Shown: piece by piece, positions 16,614 to 25,154 of the stretch | Position numbering within the stretch: the first letter of the stretch is position 1 | How the letters are laid out: each line of letters starts with the position of its first letter | Assembly (NCBI RefSeq): GCF_014117325.1 | Contig: NZ_CP059732.1 | Location: forward strand, 1,054,001 to 1,118,000 | Reading direction: 5' to 3' | Source of the DNA: Spirosoma foliorum | GTDB taxonomy: Bacteria; Bacteroidota; Bacteroidia; Cytophagales; Spirosomataceae | DNA: 64,000 nucleotides | The notes under the pieces: generated by a model | Told to the model about the DNA's origin: nothing | Databases searched by the model: none | Seen by the model: the letters and a program-made list of their open reading frames with translations, nothing else | Position numbers and translations under genes: made by a program

Positions 16614-17314
16614 CACAACAAACTCCGCCGGCACCCGATCCCGGCCAGATTATTCTGATTGATAAGCCACTTACCTGGACATCGTTCGATGTGGCGAATA
16701 AGTTGAAATTTGCCTGTAAGTTTAAGAAAATCGGTCATGCCGGTACGCTCGATCCGTTGGCAACGGGTTTGATCATACTCTGCACGGGCAAGATGACGAA
16801 ACAGATCGACCAATACCAGGCGCAGGAAAAAGAATATACCGGAACGCTTGTTCTGGGTAAAACCACGCCTTCCGTCGATTTGGAAACTACCTTCGACGCC
16901 GAGTTCGATACGGCTGGCATTACCCCTGAACAAATACAGGAAGCAGCGCAAAAACTAACGGGCGATATTCTACAAGTGCCCCCTATTTATTCTGCTATTC
17001 GGGTTAATGGAGAGCGTTTGTACGAGAAAGCCCGCCGGGGTGAAACCGCCGATCAGGTTGAGGGAGGCATTAAGGCGCGTCAGGTAACGGTTTCGGTATT
17101 TGAAGTCAATACGGAACGTTTCCCCGAAGTAGATTTTCGCATCGTGTGTTCCAAAGGGACCTATATTCGTAGTCTGGTACGCGATTTGGGCCTGTTGCTT
17201 AACAATGGAGCCTATATGAGCAAGCTACGGCGGACACGCATCGGCGATTTCCGGGTTGAGGATGCACATACCATTGAGAAATTCATCGAAATGCACCGGG
17301 AAACTAGTCTATAG
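16610..17314 (+). CDS. truB: tRNA pseudouridine-55 synthase
   Basis: Makes pseudouridine 55 in the tRNA T-loop. The catalytic aspartate is in HAGTLDPLATG (D48 from this start), preceded by the conserved LIDKPLTWTSFDV. Later family motifs are IYSAIRVNGERLYEKAR and CSKGTYIRSLVRDLG. No ATG is available before the conserved block. GTG 16610 gives a short natural leader; GTG 16580 is possible but would translate repeat sequence. It is part of the ftsX-uppP-truB-ribF run. Confidence 0.93.
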   Translation: MTQQTPPAPDPGQIILIDKPLTWTSFDVANKLKFACKFKKIGHAGTLDPLATGLIILCTGKMTKQIDQYQAQEKEYTGTLVLGKTTPSVDLETTFDAEFDTAGITPEQIQEAAQKLTGDILQVPPIYSAIRVNGERLYEKARRGETADQVEGGIKARQVTVSVFEVNTERFPEVDFRIVCSKGTYIRSLVRDLGLLLNNGAYMSKLRRTRIGDFRVEDAHTIEKFIEMHRETSL

Positions 17315-17331
17315 TAATTAGCCGAGTGAGT

Positions 17332-17369
17332 CGTCAGTAGTTAAGCGGACGGCTTATTCACTACTGACG
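17332..17369. repeat. Intergenic palindrome between truB and ribF
   Basis: CGTCAGTAGT (17332-17341) with TAAGC pairs with GCTTA and ACTACTGACG (17360-17369) to form a near-continuous hairpin of about 15 bp. Confidence 0.6.
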
Positions 17370-17395
17370 ATAGACTGCTGACTAAAGACTAAAAA

Positions 17396-18328
17396 ATGAT
17401 TATTTACAGAGGTCTCAACGATATACAACCTTTAGCGAACGCCGTTGTTACGAGTGGTACTTTTGACGGAGTACACCGTGGTCATCAGACAATTCTGACT
17501 CGCTTAACAGAAGTGGCTAAAGCGAGCGGAGGAGAGTCGGTGCTGATTACGTATTGGCCACACCCGCGCACCGTTGTTTCCAATGATAGCCAGAATTTAA
17601 AGCTACTAACCACGCTTGATGAGAAAATCGAGCTGCTCGATCAGGCCGGGGTTGAGCATTTAGTGATTATTCCGTTTACCCGTTCGTTCTCACAACTAAC
17701 CTCAGAGGAATACATTCGACAGATTCTGATCGAAAAAATCGGCACCAAAAAACTGGTTATCGGCTATGATCACCGTTTCGGCCGTGATCGTGAGGGCGGA
17801 TTCGAATACATAAAGGCACACCAGAGTGAGTATGGATTCGAGGTAGAAGAAATACCTCGCCAGGATATTGATGCGGTAGGGGTGAGTTCGTCGAAAATCC
17901 GGGCGGCTCTCAATGAAGGCCATGTTCACACAGCCAATCTGTTTCTGGGAAGGGCGTACAACCTAACCGGAACAATCGTGAAAGGACGGCAACTAGGCCG
18001 AACCATTGGTTTCCCGACAGCTAACTTGCAGGTAGACGACCCTGCCAAGCTCATTCCGGCTAATGGCGTGTATGCCGTTAATGTTGAGTACGCTGGACAG
18101 AAGTTTGGAGGTATGCTCAACATTGGTTTCCGGCCGACAGTGGCGGGCACGAATCAAACTATTGAGACCTATATTTTCGATTTTGATAAGGATATCTACG
18201 GAGAACATCTGACCCTGAAACTCCGGGAATTTCTGCGCCCTGAACAAAAATTCGACGGCTTGCCCGCGCTGGTTGCTCAGCTAAAACGGGACGAAGAAAC
18301 AGCGCGAACTGTGCTGAATAAGGAATAG
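17396..18328 (+). CDS. ribF: Bifunctional riboflavin kinase / FAD synthetase
   Basis: Makes FMN and then FAD from riboflavin. The N-terminal adenylyltransferase domain has GTFDGVHRGHQ and a later GYDHRFGRDREG. The C-terminal flavokinase domain (about 185-305) has GRQLGRTIGFPTANL and the GVYAV strand. The 310-residue length is normal. The ATG at 17396 follows a palindromic gap after truB. The frame ends shortly before an unrelated orphan gene. Confidence 0.95.
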   Translation: MIIYRGLNDIQPLANAVVTSGTFDGVHRGHQTILTRLTEVAKASGGESVLITYWPHPRTVVSNDSQNLKLLTTLDEKIELLDQAGVEHLVIIPFTRSFSQLTSEEYIRQILIEKIGTKKLVIGYDHRFGRDREGGFEYIKAHQSEYGFEVEEIPRQDIDAVGVSSSKIRAALNEGHVHTANLFLGRAYNLTGTIVKGRQLGRTIGFPTANLQVDDPAKLIPANGVYAVNVEYAGQKFGGMLNIGFRPTVAGTNQTIETYIFDFDKDIYGEHLTLKLREFLRPEQKFDGLPALVAQLKRDEETARTVLNKE

Positions 18329-18510
18329 CGTAAGGAGAAAGTATAGAGTGGTATATGATGGCTCTCGTGGCTATTAGTTGATTTCTATTCATAAATCTGT
18401 CGGATAAAGAAATACCAAAATTTATTTATGACAGGTTACTGATAAGTCAAAATAATACCCTGATAAATTCGTATATTAGCTACGAATTTATACCGCTGCA
18501 TTTTCCTGCC

Positions 18511-19833
18511 ATGACCTTATTTATGACGCTCGGTTCCAGCGAATCCGAGTCGATGAATTGCCTACAAATTTCCTATATTGACTATACCAGATCGCAGGCA
18601 GAAGCGGCAAATAGTGCCTTTGATGAGGCTATAAAACGGTACCTCCACCAATGGATTGAGCAGCGTTTAGCCGCGGACGCGGATTACTGGCTAGAACTGC
18701 AAAACGGTACCGACGAATTTATTCAGCAAGGAGCTTTACAGAGTTTTTTTAAGCAGCATGACGATGCGCTCGAACGCCTGCTTCAGGAGGAGGAAATTGC
18801 CCGACATTTGCTACGGCCCAGTGCACAGGTTTTTTTCGAGCCCGATGCTTATGAACCACTGTTGTCTATCTTCGAAAAGCGCATTTATAATGTAGCGGCT
18901 CACCGCGAACCTCTGGAAGTGCCGTTTCGATACAGCCCTAAGAGCCGGCAAAGCGCCTTTGGCGATTCGATCAGTTTGGCTGAAATGTCCAGTGAAGTTC
19001 GGGAAGACATTGGCTTCTATTTCGGTACCCGCCGATCGGATACAACTGCCTTGAACCTAATTGCCCGTCAGCTTCGTCGGGAAGCCCTCTTTTCAACCTC
19101 TCTGCCGATTCATGTGGTGACAGAAGGCTATATGGAAGATTCACTACGGGCGATTCGATTAGCGACGGAGAAATTACGGGAAGAAGGAGAGAATCTGCAA
19201 TCACTTCACTGCTTTGTTGTGCAACGACGGCACGCAGCCGATGATCGGCATCTGGGGGCAGCTTTTGTCGTTATGCAGGTTCAACAGCCCGAACTACCTC
19301 TACGGATAATTTTCTGTGACACGTTGAAGCCGAATGGTAAGCCACCCTGGTGGGGGAAGTTTAAGCGGTATGTGGATGCCGTTTTTCCACAACCAGAAGG
19401 AAGTCCAATGGCCTCCGACCGTCTGGAGGATGGCGGGCTAAATCTTCAGCGGCTGCACGATGGTGTCCCAATTCGTCATCAGGATATTGATTGCGCTTTT
19501 TACTCCGCGTCGATGGCCCGTGCGCTTATTCAGATTACTAAACAATCGCCTGAACTCATTAATGGCCCAATTGTAGATCTGATTAGCGAGATGACGGCCC
19601 GGATGCCAGAGTATTTTGCCCACGCAAACGTCCCTAAAGCGCCCGAAGTTATCCGTGAGGTTAATGTTGTTCGGCGTTGGGAAACAGGGCAGGAAGCGTT
19701 AGGCGATCTTCAGCAAAGCTACCAGGCCCGCTTAATCTCTCTAAATGCAACGATGCTTGAGCCCAGTGACTCAACTTGGGGTGAGTCTACTGACCAGTCG
19801 GAGTCGAACCTGGATCTGTCGTCAGCTGCCTAG
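18511..19833 (+). CDS. Orphan protein with a possible CE-clan (Ulp1/YopJ-like) cysteine protease active site
   Basis: A 440-residue soluble protein with no signal peptide and no family recognised outright. Its second half has a pattern like clan CE enzymes (Ulp1/SENP proteases, YopJ acetyltransferases). There is a histidine at 247 (RHLGAAFVVM), an acidic residue at D270 on a hydrophobic strand (RIIFCDTLKP), and Q324 four residues before C328 (IRHQDIDCAFYSASMARAL), in the right order with plausible spacing of 23 and 58. The usual Gly after the Cys is Ala. The N-terminal half is helical and charged and may bind a partner. The gene stands alone between ribF and a convergent flavoprotein gene. 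The enzymatic role is a hypothesis from residue order; an unrelated fold is possible. Confidence 0.45.
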   Translation: MTLFMTLGSSESESMNCLQISYIDYTRSQAEAANSAFDEAIKRYLHQWIEQRLAADADYWLELQNGTDEFIQQGALQSFFKQHDDALERLLQEEEIARHLLRPSAQVFFEPDAYEPLLSIFEKRIYNVAAHREPLEVPFRYSPKSRQSAFGDSISLAEMSSEVREDIGFYFGTRRSDTTALNLIARQLRREALFSTSLPIHVVTEGYMEDSLRAIRLATEKLREEGENLQSLHCFVVQRRHAADDRHLGAAFVVMQVQQPELPLRIIFCDTLKPNGKPPWWGKFKRYVDAVFPQPEGSPMASDRLEDGGLNLQRLHDGVPIRHQDIDCAFYSASMARALIQITKQSPELINGPIVDLISEMTARMPEYFAHANVPKAPEVIREVNVVRRWETGQEALGDLQQSYQARLISLNATMLEPSDSTWGESTDQSESNLDLSSAA

Positions 19834-19856
19834 TATTTTTCCAATTGAATGACTCA

Positions 19857-19898
19857 CATTTTGTCCTGGCTAAGCTGGTGCCTGGCCAGGACAAAATG
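19857..19898. terminator. Bidirectional terminator hairpin
   Basis: A perfect 14 bp stem, CATTTTGTCCTGGC (19857-19870) and its complement (19885-19898), separates two convergent genes. The minus-strand stop at 19900 is only 2 bases away. Confidence 0.75.
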
Positions 19899-19899
19899 G

Positions 19900-21126
19900 C
19901 TATTTCCCAATGTTCAAACCGGCTACGTAACCGGTTGTCCAGGCGTTCTGGAAGTTGAAGCCCCCCGTGATGCCATCAATGTCCAGCACTTCGCCTGCAA
20001 AATAAACTCCCGGTTGGGATTTACTTTCGAGTGTTTGCGGATTGAGTCCATCCAGCGAAATACCGCCACAGGTTACAAATTCATCTTTAAAGGTTGTTTT
20101 GCCGGATACCTGAAACTGACTGTTTATAACTCGTTCGCTTAGGCGATTCAGGAGTTTAGCGGGCAGATCCGCCCACCGTTGCGAATCGGAAATACCAGCT
20201 TCTGTGGCAAACGCCTGCCATAAACGCGAAGGCAGCCCGAATGGGTTCTGCGAAACAACCTGTTTACGTCCGTTTTGCTGACGAAAGTCCTGCAACTTGT
20301 TCCGCAACGTATTATCGTTCAGGTCGGGGGTCCAGTTGATCCGAAGCGTGAAATTGTAGTTTTTATCAGCCAGCTCGCGGGCAGCCCAAGCCGATAAGCG
20401 TAAGACGGCGGGCCCACTAAATCCCCAGTGCGTTACTAAAACCGGGCCGCGCTGTTCCTGTTTCGTTCCCAAAACATACACTTTTGCATCGGGTACGGCT
20501 ACGCCCGCCAACGGGATTAAATAACTGTCGGGTACATTAAAGGTAAATAACGACGGTACAGGGGCTGACAAGGGTTCACTTTGAGCAGGCAGCCAGTCAT
20601 AAGAGGTTAGCTGAGGGTAACCACCGGTTGCAATCAGAAGCCGGTCGGCAACGATGGTTTCGTTGGTTAGTAAATCGACTAGCCACTGTGCAGAAGCACT
20701 TTGCCGAATTGACGCCACTCCGCAACTGGTACGAACCTGAATGCCTGATCGTCGGGCTGTAGTGAGCAAGCAGTCGACAATTGTATCAGACGTATTGGAT
20801 TCGGGAAACATACGCCCATCGGCTTCCGTTTTCAGACTGACTCCCCGTTGTTCGAACCACTTTACTGTGGCCGTCGTATCGAACTGAGTAAGCAGGGCGC
20901 GCAGGGGTTTCTCTCCGCGAGGGTAAAATTTTACGAGTTGCCGATTATCGAAACAGGCATGTGTAACATTGCAGCGGCCTCCGCCCGAAATGCGGACTTT
21001 GTTCAGGACAGTACGATTTTTTTCGAGAAGTGTAACGGTAGCATTGGGATAGGTTTCGGCAGCTGTGATGGCCCCAAAGAAACCGGCGGCTCCACCACCG
21101 ATAACAATAATATTCAGAGATGACAT
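19900..21126 (-). CDS. FAD-dependent oxidoreductase of the HI0933/YhiN family
   Basis: A 408-residue flavoprotein. The Rossmann FAD motif is at the N-terminus (IVIGGGAAGFFGAI), followed by KVRISGGGRCNVTHA, which is diagnostic of the HI0933/YhiN group (also called aminoacetone oxidase family FAD-binding enzymes). LIATGGYPQLTS and the C-terminal GVYFAGEVLDIDGITGGFNFQNAWTTGYVAG complete the set. The physiological substrate of the family is not established. The gene is convergent with the orphan protein gene and appears monocistronic. Confidence 0.92.
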   Translation of the reverse strand: MSSLNIIVIGGGAAGFFGAITAAETYPNATVTLLEKNRTVLNKVRISGGGRCNVTHACFDNRQLVKFYPRGEKPLRALLTQFDTTATVKWFEQRGVSLKTEADGRMFPESNTSDTIVDCLLTTARRSGIQVRTSCGVASIRQSASAQWLVDLLTNETIVADRLLIATGGYPQLTSYDWLPAQSEPLSAPVPSLFTFNVPDSYLIPLAGVAVPDAKVYVLGTKQEQRGPVLVTHWGFSGPAVLRLSAWAARELADKNYNFTLRINWTPDLNDNTLRNKLQDFRQQNGRKQVVSQNPFGLPSRLWQAFATEAGISDSQRWADLPAKLLNRLSERVINSQFQVSGKTTFKDEFVTCGGISLDGLNPQTLESKSQPGVYFAGEVLDIDGITGGFNFQNAWTTGYVAGLNIGK

Positions 21127-21140
21127 AGGGCACTAACAGG

Positions 21141-21232
21141 TGTTTCAAGTTTCATGTTCCCTGTTTCAATCAGACTACGCCCCTGATTTTATAAATACTG
21201 CCAACCTGGAACATTAAACCTGAAACTTGAAA
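21141..21232. repeat. Intergenic palindrome (GTTTCAAGTTTCA-word type)
   Basis: GTTTCAAGTTTCATGTTCC near 21142 is answered by GGAACATTAAACCTGAAAC...TTGAAAG near 21208-21232. A second element of the same word family lies about 1.1 kb away at 22334. Confidence 0.55.
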
Positions 21233-21268
21233 GTGGATAAACCTGGAACAAAAAACTAACTTTGATTT

Positions 21269-22321
21269 ATGTTTTTCAAACCTCGATTTTCAACTAAAAA
21301 CTACGCCCGTCGGGGCTTTCGGCTGCGGGGCAACTCGCTGATCACCTTGTTCGTGTTTTTTCTGATCGGCCTTTTTCTCCACTATGGCGGTCGGACGAAA
21401 CCGGTTGTGGCGTTCTGGAATGATTTCCGACAAATTATTGGATTAGGCCGCTCTCGATCAGACCGAGAAGGATCAAATCCCTATAAAGCGCCCGAACCCA
21501 AGTCTGATGAGGCAACCGACGATCGGAGAGGAGGGCAATCGAATGAGAGTGAAGCCAGTGACAATAATTCGAGCAGCCCATCGGAAGCATCGTCTGGTAA
21601 TCAGCGATTTGACTTTGAAAAACAGGTTGACTTTCTACTCCCTGTATCCAAAGCCAATGGCGAACTAATTCGGCATGAGGGCTATACGCTCAGTTATCGA
21701 AATCAGTATAAAGATGCCGAGTGGGTAGCTTATCCACTGCTGGCCTATGAAACAACGGGCGATGCTGACCGAAAAAATGAACAATTCAAGCCCGATCCTG
21801 CTGTGGAAGATGGCACGGCGCTGCCATTTGATTACACGCGTTCTGGCTACGATCGGGGACACCTGGCTCCAGCTGCCGATTTTAAATTTTCGCAGCGGAT
21901 GATGCGGGAAACCTTTTTTATGAGCAACATTACCCCGCAGGTACCTGAGTTTAACCGAGGTATTTGGGGTGATCTGGAGAATCAAATACGGTCATGGGCG
22001 CGTCGTGATAAGGGGGTTTATGTAGTGACCGGACCGGTACTCAAGCCCGGTTTATCGACGATTGGGAAAAGTACGGAGGTGAGCGTGCCCGAGAAGTTTT
22101 ATAAAGTAATTCTGTACTGCAACAAGCCCGATATTCGGATGGTTGGCTTTCTGATGACTAATGAAGGCTCAAACAAGTCGTTGAAAGAATTTGTGGTACC
22201 TGTGGATCTTATTGAGCAACTAACAGGACTCGATTTCTTTCCCAAAATTCCCGACGATCTGGAACAAAAGCTCGAAAGTAAAAGCCGCGAAGAGGTAGTG
22301 GACGAGTGGTTTGACAATTAA
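21269..22321 (+). CDS. Membrane-anchored DNA/RNA non-specific endonuclease
   Basis: A 350-residue nuclease of the NUC1/Serratia nuclease (beta-beta-alpha metal) family. An N-terminal membrane helix or uncleaved signal (about 22-42) and a Ser/Asn/Glu-rich linker (70-115) precede the catalytic domain. The active-site motif DRGH is at 195-198, with H198 the expected general base, followed by the metal-ligand region SNITPQVPEFNRGIWGDLE. The predicted location is the periplasmic or outer face, where it would degrade environmental nucleic acid. A TAACTTTG box ends 5 bases before the ATG, which would give an almost leaderless message. Confidence 0.92.
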   Translation: MFFKPRFSTKNYARRGFRLRGNSLITLFVFFLIGLFLHYGGRTKPVVAFWNDFRQIIGLGRSRSDREGSNPYKAPEPKSDEATDDRRGGQSNESEASDNNSSSPSEASSGNQRFDFEKQVDFLLPVSKANGELIRHEGYTLSYRNQYKDAEWVAYPLLAYETTGDADRKNEQFKPDPAVEDGTALPFDYTRSGYDRGHLAPAADFKFSQRMMRETFFMSNITPQVPEFNRGIWGDLENQIRSWARRDKGVYVVTGPVLKPGLSTIGKSTEVSVPEKFYKVILYCNKPDIRMVGFLMTNEGSNKSLKEFVVPVDLIEQLTGLDFFPKIPDDLEQKLESKSREEVVDEWFDN

Positions 22322-22333
22322 AACTGTTTATTG

Positions 22334-22415
22334 TTTCAAGTTCAATGTTTCAGGTTTCAGTGAAATTAGTGCTCTTGGAACATGGAACATGAAACTTGAA
22401 ACATTGAACTTGAAA
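22334..22415. repeat. Intergenic palindrome, 26 bp arms with one mismatch
   Basis: Arms 22334-22359 and 22390-22415 are reverse complements with one mismatch, made of TTTCAAGTTCAATGTTTCA. It lies between convergent genes and can end both transcripts. It is the same word family as 21141-21232. Confidence 0.7.
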
Positions 22416-22418
22416 AAA

Positions 22419-23198
22419 CTATTGCCCATTTGGGTTTATGAGCATCGGCGTTTTGCCGTCAGTGATGATAATCTTTGCGTTTGGTGAAGTGGCCAGCTGT
22501 CGGAAGGCTTCGATAGTTTTGTATTCGATAATCTGCTTGTTCAAGCCTTCTGAAATGATTTTCTGAGAGTCTGCAATCCCTTTGGCCTCAATTACTTTTC
22601 TATCAGCTTCCTTGTGCTCTTTTTGTAGAACAAACTCCATTTGCTGCGCCTGTTGTTCAGCTTCGAGTTTTTGCTCGATAGATTGCGCTAGCCCTTTCGG
22701 TAGTTGAATGCTTTTCATGAGTACGCTTTCAACAATAATACCCCGCTTCTCCAGTACGGTATGCATTTCAGCGGCAATTTCCTTTTCGATTTCCTCCCGC
22801 TGGCCTGTGTACATGTCTTTGGCGAAGAAGCGGGCGCAGACATCAGCAGCAGCCGAACGAAATACACTCACAATAACAACGCTTTCGTATTTCTCGCCGA
22901 TCGTTGTAAGTACCTGTGGCGCTTTTTCCGGGATTATTCGATACAGAACGGCCATCTCGGCACTAATATTCAAGCCTTCTTTCGAGGGAATATTTTCCAG
23001 AGCGAGTGGCAAATTAATGGTGCGAGTTGGTACCCGAATGATGGTTGTTGTGAACGGATTGTAGCTGTGTATACCCGATCCTTTTACCACTGGATCTAAT
23101 TTCCCGAGCCGACGTTTCACCCCAACTTCGCCCTGGCGAATGGTGGTGCAACTGATGATAAACAGCGCTGATAGCAAACAGAATATAAGCTTTTTCAT
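22419..23198 (-). CDS. Prohibitin/SPFH (band 7) family lipoprotein
   Basis: A 259-residue protein. The N-terminus MKKLIFCLLSALFIISC ends in a lipobox cysteine, so it is probably a lipid-anchored protein rather than a transmembrane prohibitin. The SPFH domain spans about 25-190 (GVKRRLGKLD...YNPFTTTIIRVPTRT...), followed by a Glu/Ala/Gln-rich coiled coil (KLEAEQQAQQMEFVLQKE). Prohibitins form ring assemblies that organise membranes and proteases. The start at 23198 is chosen because the frame further upstream opens only with a TTG. Confidence 0.88.
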   Translation of the reverse strand: MKKLIFCLLSALFIISCTTIRQGEVGVKRRLGKLDPVVKGSGIHSYNPFTTTIIRVPTRTINLPLALENIPSKEGLNISAEMAVLYRIIPEKAPQVLTTIGEKYESVVIVSVFRSAAADVCARFFAKDMYTGQREEIEKEIAAEMHTVLEKRGIIVESVLMKSIQLPKGLAQSIEQKLEAEQQAQQMEFVLQKEHKEADRKVIEAKGIADSQKIISEGLNKQIIEYKTIEAFRQLATSPNAKIIITDGKTPMLINPNGQ

Positions 23199-23269
23199 GG
23201 TAGTAAACAAAAGATTTGAATCGTTTCGCTAACTACCGGTTTGCTCGTTAAACCCTGATTGAAAAGAAG

Positions 23270-23728
23270 TTAAGTTGTTATTAAACTTAAACGAGCGTCT
23301 AAAAAAGCCTGAAGTTCGTCGGGGCGTTGGGTGCCAATGGTAATTTTTCGTTTGTTCTTGTATTCGATTCGCAAGCCTTTGTTTCCGGCTATATTATACA
23401 CCCAACCATCGAACCCCAACCGGATTCCATAACCAACAAAACCATATTGAGTGATGGATACGGTCTGTATGTTGTTCCATGAAATGGTGCGCCAGGAGAA
23501 AATCGGGAAAACACGATAATGAATCCCATTGGAATCCAGACGTGTATCTAATCGCCAGACATAGAACAACAACATAATGAACAAACTAATGCCTATGCCA
23601 ATCCAGGCAGACGGCTTACTTTGACCATTCGCGACCCACAAAGGACTTGCCGTAACGATCACTACGGCGGTTAACAGAAGCCAAAGCCACCATTGGCGGA
23701 ATCGTTGTGTTTCAGTGAAAGTTGTCAT
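23270..23728 (-). CDS. Small membrane protein with PH-like domain, function unknown
   Basis: A 152-residue protein with two close hydrophobic segments (about 12-32 and 40-60), then a soluble domain with a repeated strand pattern: LDSNGIHYRVFPIFSWRTISWNNIQTVSI and LRIEYKNKRKITIGTQRPDELQAFLDARL. This layout matches bacterial PH-like/YdbT-type membrane proteins of unknown function. It lies between the prohibitin-like gene and a larger secreted protein gene, all on the minus strand; only 2 bases separate it from the upstream gene, so the two are probably co-transcribed. Confidence 0.7.
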   Translation of the reverse strand: MTTFTETQRFRQWWLWLLLTAVVIVTASPLWVANGQSKPSAWIGIGISLFIMLLFYVWRLDTRLDSNGIHYRVFPIFSWRTISWNNIQTVSITQYGFVGYGIRLGFDGWVYNIAGNKGLRIEYKNKRKITIGTQRPDELQAFLDARLSLITT

Positions 23729-23730
23729 GC

Positions 23731-24993
23731 CTAGGTTTTCTGTTTCTTCTTCTTAGCCGCCGGGAAGAGGATGTTGTTCAAAATCAGGCGGTAACCGGCT
23801 GAATTAGGGTGTAAGTTTAAATCTGTAGGCTCCTCGCCGATTTCATGCCGATAATCTTCGGGATCATGACCGCCATAGAAGGTGAAAAAACCCCGACCAT
23901 AAGGGGAATGAATATAGCGAGCCTCACCTGCGGCACGATTTTCGGCCATGATCACAACTTCGGGCTTAATATAATTTTTCTTAAACGCCGTTGTCTGACC
24001 CATGAACCCCTTAATCACATTCAGGTGATTTTGGGTAAGCATGGTTGGAATAGGATCATACTTGGCAGAAAACTGAAAGAGCGTAAAATAATCGTTATGC
24101 TCACTCAAGCCCCGCTCTTCGGGCTGGTTATCGATGTTCGAAAATTCGATTAGGTAAGGATTTGTATAGACCTGAAAATTCCGGAAGGCAAAAGTCTGGC
24201 TATAATCCAGTTTGCTGTTTGCATTTGGGTCGGCCGGATCACCGTCGTAAAATGTGTCGACAATGTCGGTATTATGCGAAGCCAGGGCGATATCATAAGT
24301 ATCGGTAGCGTTACACATCGCGAACAAATACCCACCACCCAACACGAAATCGCGGATTTTTTGCGCTACAGCCAACTTCAGCTGAGGGACTTTTGAGAAG
24401 CCAAATTTATTTGCAATCGTTTCAGCTTCACGCTTTTGGGCAATATACCAGGGCTGATCTTTAAAGTGGAAAAACTTGCCATATTGTCCCGTAAAATCCT
24501 CATGGTGCAGGTGAATCCAGTCATATTCAGGTAACTTACCATTCATGACTTCTTCATCGAACACAACATCGTAGGGGATCTCGGCATAGGTCATTACCAT
24601 CGTTACGGCATCGTCCCAGGGCTGCTTTGTTTTAGGCGAATAAACGGCCACTTTAGGCGGTTTTTGCAACTTGACCGCATCCATATTGGCATCAGCAGCG
24701 GCCACTTCGCTTAAAATCTGCGCCGACTGCGCATCCGAAATTACCTCGTAACTAACGCCCCGAATCACCATTTCGTTGATAAATGCCTGGCTTTGCGGCA
24801 TCATAAACGACCCGCCCCGGTAATTTAACAACCAGTCAATTTCGGTGTCATGAACCTTAAGCACCCAATAGGCAATACCATAGGCTTTTAAATGGTTTTT
24901 TTGGGCATCATCCATAGGAATCAGGATCTTAGAGGCCCATGTCCGGCCCACCAGGGTCAGAATTAGGATAAGCGGTAACAGCAGCCGTTTCAT
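23731..24993 (-). CDS. Secreted protein with a glutamine-amidotransferase-like segment, function unknown
   Basis: A 420-residue exported protein with signal peptide MKRLLLPLILILTLVGRTWA. The mature part begins ILIPMDDAQKNHLKAYGIAYWVL, which is strongly conserved-looking. A segment near 145-270 resembles a ThuA/class I amidotransferase fold: KVAVYSPKTK..., then IRDFVLGGGYLFAMCNATD, with the Cys in a nucleophile-elbow-like position. Related proteins have, as I recall, been auto-named asparagine synthetase B, but no ATP-pyrophosphatase motif or N-terminal Cys is seen, so that name is not supported. The start at 24993 fits the signal peptide; the longer frame upstream translates a repeat. Confidence 0.65.
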   Translation of the reverse strand: MKRLLLPLILILTLVGRTWASKILIPMDDAQKNHLKAYGIAYWVLKVHDTEIDWLLNYRGGSFMMPQSQAFINEMVIRGVSYEVISDAQSAQILSEVAAADANMDAVKLQKPPKVAVYSPKTKQPWDDAVTMVMTYAEIPYDVVFDEEVMNGKLPEYDWIHLHHEDFTGQYGKFFHFKDQPWYIAQKREAETIANKFGFSKVPQLKLAVAQKIRDFVLGGGYLFAMCNATDTYDIALASHNTDIVDTFYDGDPADPNANSKLDYSQTFAFRNFQVYTNPYLIEFSNIDNQPEERGLSEHNDYFTLFQFSAKYDPIPTMLTQNHLNVIKGFMGQTTAFKKNYIKPEVVIMAENRAAGEARYIHSPYGRGFFTFYGGHDPEDYRHEIGEEPTDLNLHPNSAGYRLILNNILFPAAKKKKQKT

Positions 24994-25061
24994 TGGTTTC
25001 CCTATTAAGAATGCGCTTGGTAGTTTTGTAATAACGAAAGATAAGCAAATATTGTGCGAGG

Positions 25062-25149
25062 TTGAATGATTGAATGAATGAATTGTTGAATGAGTGAATA
25101 CCTGCATCAGCATCATTCGATTATTCAATCATTCAATTATTCACTCATT
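25062..25149. repeat. Intergenic palindrome (GAATGATTGAATGA-word type)
   Basis: Arms of about 37 bases (25063-25099 and 25112-25149) made of TTGAATGA/ATTCAATC words are near reverse complements. They lie in the divergent promoter gap between the secreted protein gene and the MacB-type permease gene. Confidence 0.65.
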
Positions 25150-25154
25150 GATAA

